Positions 55,801 to 64,000 of a stretch of DNA of 64,000 bases are shown one piece after another (position 1 is the first letter of the stretch; every line of letters begins with the position of its first letter). The translations under genes were made by a program, and so were the position numbers. The notes below the pieces were generated by a model, which saw nothing but the letters and a program-made list of their open reading frames with translations, made no database searches and was not told where the DNA came from. The DNA is from Unio delphinus (lineage: Eukaryota > Mollusca > Bivalvia > Unionida > Unionidae): assembly GCA_029339505.1 (NCBI GenBank), contig JAQISU010000094.1:8290001-8354000 (forward strand). Direction: 5' to 3'.

Positions 55801-57406
55801 ATTATTTAAAAATTATGCAGTAGAGTCCCTTTCAAGCAGTACCAATTAGCAAAATATGAATTTAAAGCACCTACCCAAGGGCTTTGTTGTAATGATCTAA
55901 TGCTTCTTGGTGTTCATTTGTTTGTGTCAGGAAATCTGCCAACATCTGGTGAAGCCTACAGGTACTCTGATTGATCAGTTGTTTGCGTAACCTGCATATT
56001 TGAAACAACAATAATAGTAAATAAGTTTTTTGTCCTGGATATACAAGGCAGAGGCTTTAAATTATAATAATAAAACCAATAATACATGTAGAAATCCAAG
56101 TGGGTTTGAGATCGCTTACCTTGCTGACATCTGTCTCACAACCAATGCAAAATCAATTTTCCAAGAAATATGGGTTTATATAACGCCCCGAGTTGAAATT
56201 TCTTCCAAGACTGTTGGCTGAATATATTGTCAAAAGAACTGTTTCAAGTTTTCTCCAGTCTATCTTCATCTATACCTGATGACATATTGACATGATATGT
56301 CAAATACTGAACGTCCCCTATGCCAGGACTCTTGTGTCAGAGTTGGTCAAACTATGTTTTAACAGAAACATTGTACAAATGTTTTCTACTTTCAGCAGAA
56401 CAGCATCATTTGTAAAAACGATCTGATTAGCACTTTAGCAATAGAGGCTATAATTAATGAGAATCAGCCTTATTAGTACAAAACTGAAGCTCATTACGCC
56501 ACAATTCTTTTAAGTCAAATTAGGGAAACTTATTCATTCTTTTGGAAGATATGATTCTATATTTTTAATGACTGAGTCAAATTTATTGGTGAATCAGAAC
56601 AAGATTTATAAATCTGAATGACCTCTAAGCCGGGATGATTTCTGTCAGAATTGGTCCAATTCTGCTGAACAGTTTTTTTTAATAAAAGTTGATTAAAGTT
56701 TTTTTTTATATAGAAAACATCTACTGCGTACCCACTGATCTTAACGATCAGTTACCCAGGTACCTAATCAAAAAGAAATTAAATGTGTACAAACCTGAAG
56801 TCAACATTTTTTTAAAATTCACAGTATTCTCTAAATATCACTATCTAATGTCATCTGGTACAAAGTCTAAGAATTTTCATCCTCATTATCTTGTAAAGTC
56901 AATTATTTCCTGCTTAGCACTGTTAACATACATGTACTCACAGCTCAGTAGTATTACTGGGTATCCAGGTTGTTATCAATGGGCTTGTACCCAAGTACCC
57001 TGGTACAAGTTGGCATCTTTAAATCACAATCTGTTTATGACAAGTTGTTTAAAGCTTTTTCTATTATTAGTATTACTGGCCTTATCTGTCAGTGGATCAG
57101 CATCACCTGAAATTTTTTGAAGGTCTTTATGTTACAATGCTGTCTGTCCAAGGTTTTGGTCTAAGTACATTTGTCAGTTTGGAATAGTCATTTAAACAAT
57201 TTTCTGCTTTTTGCAATGGTGGTTACATATGAAGGTAGATTAGCATCATTGGTACCAAAAAAAATCCATTCATGCCACAATTCTTCTTTTTGAATTTGCT
57301 CAACATTGGACACATTTTTAAAATAAGTTTTAAACAGAAATTGTTGATAAACACAACACACAATGCAAGATGGATACAGGACCAGACTATAACTACTTAG
57401 TCTTAG

Positions 57407-57497
<91 letters not shown>

Positions 57498-60400
57498 CCA
57501 GTCAAGATGAGTAAATTATTTCTTTACTAACATTAATAAATCAAACATGTAAATTAAATAAATACTGACTGACCACAAACATTATTTAATTTACAAGTTC
57601 AAATAAACAGGGATTTTAAAAGATGGAAAAGCCAATGTAAGGAGATTTTCAGTAACCAGACAAAATAGGTATTATGCATGGAAACTGCTCAGTGACCAGA
57701 CAAAAAATACATTCACTGTATTATGTAAGAAAACTGCTCAGTGACCAGATAAAATGGGTATTATGCATGGAAACTGCTCTGTGACAGGACAATATATGTA
57801 TCATTTATGGAGACTGCTCACTGACCAGATAAAAAAAAAAGGTATTATGCAAGACTGCTCAGTGACCCAAAAAATAGGTAATATGTAGGATACTGCTCAG
57901 TGATCAAACAAAATAGGTATTATGAAAGGAGCATGCTCATTGACCAAATAAAATAGGTATTATATAAGGAGCTGCAGTGACCAGATAAAAAAGGTATTAG
58001 GGATGGACACGGCTCAGTAACCAGATGAAATAAGCATTATATAAGGAGTCTGCTCAATGACCCCAAAAAAATAGGTATTATGTATGGAAACTGCACAGTG
58101 ACCAGATAAAATAGGTATTATGTATGGAAACTGCACAGTGACCAGATAAAATAGGTATTATATATGGAAACTGCACAGTGACCAGATAAAATAGGTAATA
58201 TGTAAGGAGTCTTCTCAATGACCAGACAAATAGGCATTATGCAAAGAGACTACTCAGTTACCTTACGAAATATGTATTATCTTGGGAGCCTGCTCATTGA
58301 CTAGACAAAATAAGAACTATGTAAGGAGCCTGCTCATTGACTAGACAAAATAGGTATTATGTAAGAATCTCTATGGATGGTACAAATTATTTGAATCTTA
58401 TTTAATGTGTATAGATGTTGCCTAAAGCAATTTCATATTACCGGTATATACATATACTTTGAGATTAATTTTCAAAGGATGTAATGGCAAAACTATGGAA
58501 TTCAATGACCCATAAATAGTGACAAGAAACAAGAAATGTTTTAATTCAGAAACTGCACAGAAACCAATTTGTGTGCAAATTCTGTTTAATCGATAATATT
58601 TATCCAATCATAATATATTCAGAGTATGTCCACTATCTCACAAATCCAACCCTCCAAAGCTAAAACGTTTTCCAGTTAAACCAGTTATCCACATGCCAAG
58701 GTGAAGTCACACTAAAATGGTTGCCCTTTGGATAGAGGGATTGTACAAATTGACATCAATCATCAGTTACTTCTGAAGCAGATGTGCATGCTCTTCCACA
58801 ATGTAGATTTGGGCAGGGCTAAGGAGTGTGTCAGATAATGAGACAATGTCAGCGAGAAAGCAGTTATGCTCCAATGCTATAACTGATTACCCATTGTGGG
58901 GAGTCTGTTCTTGGCAATGAAACAGGGGCCATTATAAAAGATACCATACTAACAGAGTAAAACTGCATAGAGTTCAGGGTGACTGACAAGGTAAGTATCA
59001 AAATGATTCTGCCTGCTGTAGCTAGAGTAATGTAAAGGCAAGTTCAGAGGTGGGTCATGGAGGCTCTAGACAGTGTCTTCTTCAACCACACCAGAACCCA
59101 CAGAGAATTCCATTAAGGTCAATGGGACAAAGGATGAGAAAGGTCAAAGTGTTCAAGAAGGATGGATGGCCCATAAACTCCCTTTCATGTTTTCAAAACA
59201 TGTCCAAAATCATGGAAGGAAACCCAATCATTATGTTAGGAGCAAACTTCCTCTACTAAAAGAACCACAGGAGGAAGTTTGCTACCTGTGACAGTGAGAT
59301 GTCTTTCTACTCACACTATAGAGAGAAAACTCCATTTCCCATCATACTTTCCAAGTTGTCGGCCATCTTGCTCAAGCAATTGAGACCAATACTTAATCTG
59401 AAAGCAGTTTCTTTCTTAGAGTCAATTTCATATAAGATGGAGATGTGAGTTCAGCATATCTGGGTTTTGATGGAAAACCTTCATTAGTGGTTGTCCGAGC
59501 AGGTGCGGTGAAAACAGGATCTTCCTGGGAATCTCAGCATCAAAGTTGTATAGGATGCTAATCAATATTGTTTCCACTTGAGAATAGTAATCAGTATTAG
59601 AAATCACTCTGATTTCTTCACTTTTTAAAAAAAAATATTGGTGGAAAGGCATAGGCACCAAGACCATTAAAAGTTAGGGAATGAGCCTTGAGTGCCTAGG
59701 CATTCAGATTGGACAAATATTGAGAGCTTTGCATTCCACTCGATCCCAAACAGGTCTACAAGAGGTCAACACCTGAATGGACACAGATTGGATTGAAGTT
59801 TATGTGATGATTTGAACCATTCTGTGTCAACTAGTTAATTCCATAAGGACAATAAGTCTACTAGGACACTGAGCCTACCTCTGATGTGGCAGATCAAGAT
59901 GTGCATCTGTCACCAATGAGAGTACCTATGAAAATCCCTGGAGGAAGACAGAGTTATTGGGACCTGATTCCCCTGTCTTCTGGATGTAATTGAACGCTGA
60001 AAGGTCTGTTAGAATGAGAACATCTTTTCCACAAAGCATCTTCTGAAAGGCTCATTCTTGGTGAAGATAGGCTCAGTTTAAAATGGTTTTGAACTCCATA
60101 CCTTTGTAAATTATAAATGTTTGGTTGGGACAAGATTGAATCTCTTCTCCACCCTTGGTGACAAGAAATCCATGACAAAGCTGAAGGTAAACATGGGACT
60201 TCATGTCCTGATACACCAGATTAACTAACATTAGTGGTCACTCCTTGACCACAGACGACTTTGCCCAACATGAAAATTATTATCTTTATCATACAAATCA
60301 AAGTACAGTTGACACTTTTCTAAAATCAACTTTTCAATGCAGTAAGGTAACCACATAATTGTGGTCCTCTCTTATAACAGCAATGGTCCATCACCTTACA

Positions 60401-61899
60401 GCATGCTCCATCGTGAAATAAAGGTATCGTTATGGACCCTGGTATGACTAGGTTAGATAGTGGACCTATCCAGTATAAAGCAACTTCACTTATATGACAA
60501 TTTAATGGGTCCCTAGAACAGCATTATAATGAAGACAACTTTATAAACAAGTAGACTTCATAGCCTTCACCACAATCAAAAGATGATCCACAACAGTTTT
60601 ACATCTAAAATTATTGCTTACTGTTGAAGAGATATGGGGGGGGGGGGGGGGGTCAAATTTACAACCAAAAGTTAATTCAGAAAACTTTTAAGAAAGTTTC
60701 AAACCTGTTACTTTTGAAGACTGTAACCATAAGGATAAGATGGTGACAAAAGTGACACACTACAAGTTTGTGACACACATATTCATCTTTTGATAATCAC
60801 ACCTCTGGCTTTAAATGTGTAACAAGTTTTATAACAATCCAATCTTTTTAGGAAGAAGAGCAATAAGAAATGCAAAAGGATGTATGATGGGCAAAGAAGG
60901 ACAGTGATAATTACATATGCTCCACTAATCTATGATTAATAGAGCTAAAAGAAGGACAGCAATAATTACATATGCTCCATTAATCTATGACTAATAGAGC
61001 TAACAGGACAGTAATAATCACATATGCTCCATTAATCTATGACTAATAGTGCTAAAATTATACTTACAAATCTATTCCCTTCTCAAATTGTCGTTCCGTA
61101 GCCAGGATCTCTGCCATAAGGTAGATTGGTTCAAGGTAGGTTGGATCAAAACTCATAGCTCTCTCTAAGTACGTCTTAGCCTGCATTAGACAAATTGGAA
61201 ATGTTGTACATGTGCATATACTGTAAATTTGCTAATACTCGTGGGAACCAATTTCACAAATTTCATGGTCACTACAAACCAGAGATCTTACGATCCAACC
61301 AATAATAATCAATCTTAGAAGTCACAATCTGTGAATGTAAATATAAACAACCATATCAATGTTTTGTAAAACCACAAAACTTATATGTATATACACTTAA
61401 TTGCATGTCCAAACTGCATAGACCCAGATCTGTTGTCACTCCGTGAATCAAATGATATGAGTAATTGGTAAATATGGTAAATAAAAAATATAGACACAGA
61501 TTTGAGAAGGTAAACCAGGTACCATGTTGTTTGCAGCTGCACTTCACTTAAAAGTGAGTATAAATGGTACCTACTATGATAACCAACAGTAAATCATTCA
61601 TATTTTGATATAAAACATATAATAAAGCCAAGGTGGTTAAAAAAGCTGTTTCCACAATCAACAATACCATGTCATATCATGATATATGACTGTCTCATAT
61701 TTTATCCTATATATCACATGTTATATTGCTTCATCAAATGGTGTATTCTATATATACATAATATATCCTATATGTCATATCAAATGATATTTCACTCATG
61801 TTATATCCTGTACGATATATCATGTTATATCACTTTATCACATGCATTATCCTATATATAATGTTATATCTTATGCCATATCACTGTATAACATGGTGT

Positions 61900-61970
<71 letters not shown>

Positions 61971-62622
61971 AATTGTTTTAATATAGAATTTTGACTTCAT
62001 CCTGCAATATTAAAGATTTTTTTGTGTTAAACTGAGTTCATCAGCAAACTATTAAACATAAAGTATCTTCTTAAACTCTAAAAATGCACTTTCAATATGA
62101 CCCATATTAACAAGCTGATAATAATTCAAATTATTTTATGAACAAAGGGATGCCAAATTTGCCATGGTTATTTTTTTTTAAACATAGCTTGATCTCACTT
62201 TACAAATCTATAATTGAACTCCATGGGTCATACCGAGTTCAGGAAAATTTGAATTTGAATTTACCTTTGCACTTGGTTAATGAAATGCTATTCTATATTA
62301 AATGCAATAAGAGAAAGAACAACATTTAAATATACAAAGTATTTTTTAGTTGTCATTTAAATTTTTTCAATTTTGACATTAAACATAGTATATGAATATG
62401 TATGAATAAGAAATTAGACTTTAATTGCTAGTCATTACAACCATCTGAAAGACACAGCAAACATTTTACAAAAAAGTTATATTGGTTTCTTTTCTTGAAC
62501 ATTTCTAAAATGGATAGAGATTACTCTAAAAGTCATGTGATAAAAATGCAAAATAAATGTAAAGAAAAGACTCAAACCTTTGCCACAGTCCCTTTGTCTT
62601 TTCCTAACACGGATGCATAAAG
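49828..62622 (-). CDS. ANAPC7: Anaphase-promoting complex subunit 7, 3' part of the gene (5 exons)
   Basis: ANAPC7 is a tetratricopeptide-repeat scaffold subunit of the APC/C, the ubiquitin ligase that triggers anaphase and mitotic exit. Exons 62622-62578, 61180-61068, 55991-55875, 50960-50840 and 49881-49828 join in phase to 149 residues and a TAG stop. The order LYASVLGKDK, AKTYLERAM, GIDLLRKQLINQ, LHQMLADFL, EALDHYNKALGLDPSN, EGMERVEK follows the C-terminal TPR repeats of human ANAPC7. The acidic tail (EVEDMGSSDHE, then DFDDVESTWSDTEFS) replaces the acidic human tail. The last intron uses a GC donor. Earlier exons lie beyond the right edge. The call rests on remembered human protein sequence and is strong because five separate exons agree in order and phase. 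Confidence 0.88.
50840..50960 (-). CDS. ANAPC7: ANAPC7 penultimate exon, ending at a GC donor
   Basis: The acceptor CATATTATTTAG ends at 50961. The exon reads LDPSNIRAKEGMERVEK, QNDIGMDNSFDVEVEDMG, SSDHE. The only junction that keeps frame and fits the family length is GAG|GCAAGT, a GC donor with otherwise perfect consensus. Reading on past it gives an intron-like tail with no family resemblance. Confidence 0.85.
51365..51622 (-). mobile_element. SINE of family 2 with target-site duplication
   Basis: It has the body, tRNA-like head and a long (AAC)n tail on the minus strand. It is flanked by GAAGCCTTTTGGT (51352-51364) and GAAGTCTTTTGGT (51623-51635), 12 of 13 identical. It lies in sequence upstream of ANAPC7 exon 50840-50960, that is within an ANAPC7 intron. 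Confidence 0.85.
52260..53760. repeat. Loosely repeated AT-rich sequence
   Basis: Phrases such as CAAGGTCAAG, GGGCCATAGTTT, AAGCCATTTAAGATATTAGG and TTTTATATTAGG recur at 180 to 290 base intervals. The pattern looks like old diverged tandem units. Borders are uncertain. Confidence 0.35.
55875..55991 (-). CDS. ANAPC7: ANAPC7 exon, next TPR repeat
   Basis: The acceptor CAAATATGCAG ends at 55992 and the donor GTAGGT begins at 55874. It encodes LRKQLINQSTCRLHQMLADF, LTQTNEHQEALDHYNKAL, aligned without gaps with the human LRNALANQSDCVLHRMLGDFL segment. No start codon lies in frame, so it shows no open-frame call of its own. Confidence 0.88.
57408..57496. repeat. AAT microsatellite
   Basis: Nearly 30 AAT units with one AAA interruption. 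The poly-Leu frame on the minus strand is a by-product and not a gene. Confidence 0.98.
57640..58365. repeat. ~40-base minisatellite, about 17 diverged copies
   Basis: CTGCTCAGTGACCAGACAAA, ATAGGTATTATG and TAAGGA recur every 37 to 45 bases through the ANAPC7 intron. Units at 58080-58200 are nearly identical to one another. Confidence 0.9.
58700..60200 (-). pseudogene. Decayed DIRS-like retroelement (RNase H to tyrosine recombinase region)
   Basis: With frame changes, the minus strand reads RGRLSVLVDLLSLWN, TEWFKSSHKLQ, VDLFGIEWNAKLSIFVQSE (about 59900-59710), then GLGAYAFPP-like sequence and LGQPLMKVFHQNPDMLNSHL (about 59450), then QLGKYDGKWSFLS (about 59340), and LKKTLSRASMTHL, LATAGRIILILTLS (about 59070-58930). 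This matches the DLFATRxNxKLPxFVSP linker and the start of the tyrosine recombinase in DIRS-type or related elements. It lies in the ANAPC7 intron between exons 61068 and 55991. Evidence is motif memory only. Confidence 0.5.
60637..60652. repeat. Poly-G run in the ANAPC7 intron
   Basis: A run of about 15 G preceded by ATAT. Confidence 0.9.
60896..61057. repeat. 52-55 base repeat, three copies, next to an ANAPC7 donor
   Basis: ACATATGCTCCATTAATCTA with TGACTAATAGAGCTAA recurs at 60913, 60968 and 61020. The copy nearest the exon ends about 10 bases from the GTAAGT donor at 61067. Confidence 0.9.
61068..61180 (-). CDS. ANAPC7: ANAPC7 exon with a TPR repeat
   Basis: The acceptor TTGTCTAATGCAG ends at 61181 and the donor GTAAGT begins at 61067. 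There are 37 codons plus two bases: AKTYLERAMSFDPTY, LEPIYLMAEILATERQFEKG, ID. The TPR helix pattern is clear. A three-copy 52-55 base repeat begins about 10 bases downstream of the donor. Confidence 0.87.
61660..61965. repeat. Degenerate TATATC repeats ending in an AT microsatellite
   Basis: CATGTTATATCCTATATATC-like units of about 35 to 60 bases recur from 61670 to 61900 and pass into an AT run of about 60 bases at 61904-61965. It lies in the ANAPC7 intron. Confidence 0.85.
62578..62622 (-). CDS. ANAPC7: ANAPC7 exon, 15 codons
   Basis: The acceptor CTTTTTCTTACAG ends at 62623 and the donor GTTTGA begins at 62577. The 45 bases encode LYASVLGKDKGTVAK in phase 0, matching the human segment LLATVCLEDPVTQEK. 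The exon is too short for an open-frame scan. The donor is weak, with T rather than A at the third position. Confidence 0.8.
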
Positions 62623-64000
62623 CTGTAAGAAAAAGTAAGAGTCAAAATCCATCAGCTGAAACTTTGCAACTTGCAAATCAGTCATTAACATGTGATGTTG
62701 GATACGAGTTGAAGAACAATTGAAGCCTTGACTCTGAGACATTATTAAAAGTAACAGTTTCCTTCTAAGGCAAATTGGCATGAGAAACAATATTGCAAGT
62801 GTTTCTTGTTATGGCACCAAGCAGATGCTTCAGAAAGAGACCATGTAGAGCATTTCTGTTCCTGACTGGAAGAACGAAAATTACTGTTGTGCTTAATAAT
62901 AAACAACAAACATCTATACAAAGCTAAATTGATACATACATAGCTGCCAACCCCCGAGTACAAAAATACTGACTGTTTGTGACAAAAATACTGATTTTCA
63001 GGAACAAATATTGATTTTTAAAATTTTCATGCATATGTAACTATTTACAACATATGCAACCATCAGTAAAGTTGGATAGTGCCTTACGTAATTATTTAAT
63101 GTTAAAGATGCACATGTTGCACACTTGTACCTTCTGGACAGGCTGTTATAACTTGGAGAAAGTACAAGTGAAACCTGGACATGAAGACATTATCATTTCC
63201 ATTTCAGTGCCCATTCAGAAGGTGAAAGAATGCAACACACTTATACACATGCTGTTTATAGGAGCTTTTTCCACACCTTATCTTTTTTTTCTTCAATCAT
63301 TATCAATTCCAATGTACCAACTTTCATTGATGATCTCAATTCTGTGATTTTCTTAATGAACTTTTTTTATTCATGCATACGAGTGTTCCTTCGAGATTTT
63401 ACTGTCTGGATAATGTGTACAAAATAAACATCCAGCAACATTAGTAACTGAAAAGAAATTTAATAAACTAAATTTTGATAAAATTACATAAAGGTTCTCT
63501 TTGGTATTTATATACGTCATAAGTTCAGTCTGAGTTGTGTGTGATGAAGTAGCAGCCTGATCTTTATTAACTTTTTCATGCCCTTGTATTTCTTGGGCGC
63601 CTCCATGCCCAATAGCGAAATCACATTACACAATTTGCAAAATGTAAAGTTTTTTCATTTTGTATATGGTTTCACAAATCTAAACAAGGTGGCACAATTG
63701 TCCTACCAGTTGTTTTCTTATCTTTTTCCTGGAGAAAATTCTGAATATTTTGTTTTCCTATTCAACATGATTAGAAGTTGAATATTACAAAGACAAGATA
63801 CACTGACAGTGGTAAGTGGTAAAGACAGACATGGTAACTTCAATTTCAAATGAACCAATCATATTGTAGAACTGTATTCATTTATACATGTGATACATTT
63901 CTATCAAAATGGTACCAGATACCCTGTCCAAACTGAAAATTCCAAGAAAATCTTTTCTTATTTTTTTTTAAATTAAAAAACATATTTTTGCACAAATAAA
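62623..64000 (-). other. ANAPC7 intron, cut by the right edge
   Basis: I searched both strands for the preceding TPR exon (GANAQTL-like sequence) and found none. No other feature is seen. Confidence 0.6.

Larger units (their letters stand above)
50961..55874 (-). other. ANAPC7 intron between exons 55875 and 50960
   Basis: A 4.9-kb intron with a SINE (51365-51622), a single unit of the 16760-type repeat (51640-51900) and loose repeats (52260-53760). 54340-55870 shows no gene. Confidence 0.85.

Noticed and set aside
56689..57120. 143-residue plus-strand frame
   Set aside because: It lies inside an ANAPC7 intron, shows no family resemblance, and looks like chance open frame in AT-rich DNA.
57188..57505. 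Leucine-rich 105-residue minus-strand frame
   Set aside because: It is the translation of the AAT microsatellite. There is no other support.
61798..61986. Plus-strand frame with repeated Ile-Tyr
   Set aside because: It is the translation of the AT microsatellite and TATATC repeats.

Overview
This is a eukaryotic nuclear window, AT-rich, with small exons (45 to 231 bases) separated by introns of 0.3 to 11 kb and a dense load of transposon remains. The tRNA-derived SINEs with CAA or CAAA tails, the RTE-like and other LINE debris, and the many diverged tandem repeats fit an invertebrate, most likely a lophotrochozoan such as a mollusc. The assignment to phylum is an inference.

Two protein-coding genes are supported, both on the minus strand. 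The 3' part of the anaphase-promoting complex subunit ANAPC7 (five exons, 149 residues plus stop) lies between 62622 and 49828, and its earlier exons lie beyond the right edge. The 5' part of citron Rho-interacting kinase (CIT, eight exons, about 422 residues) lies between 29116 and 875. It covers the N-terminus, the complete AGC kinase domain and the start of the AGC tail. The long coiled-coil exons lie beyond the left edge. Both genes act in mitosis and cytokinesis, but nothing here shows that they are co-regulated.

The most unusual feature is at CIT exon 5. The last 19 or so bases of that exon together with its 5' splice site have been amplified into a 31-base minisatellite of about 41 copies (11467 to 12742). 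By my count 38 copies keep a GTAAGT donor. Two other CIT exons also have their donor regions duplicated: a 40-base tandem duplication at 9271-9346, and a 127-base identical duplicate at 14390-14516 and 15120-15246.

Region by region. 1-29130 is the CIT gene. Its introns hold SINEs, a 460-base and an 845-base TA-flanked inverted-repeat element, a 3.04-kb frameshifted hAT transposon (19441-22483), a second decayed hAT transposase interrupted by a SINE (about 23500-25180), and diverged ~150-base tandem repeats (16760-18110). 29131-48900 lies between the two coding regions. It holds a CpG-richer stretch that may be the CIT promoter, two broken LINEs (31502-34015 and 37472-39520), a broken member of an invertebrate ORF family of unknown function (34737-36055), and a diverged 1.4-kb tandem duplication (43800-46410). 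49828-62622 is ANAPC7, whose last intron has a GC-AG border. Its introns carry a DIRS-like retroelement relic, a 40-base minisatellite and several microsatellites. The rest is intronic or intergenic DNA in which I see no further gene.
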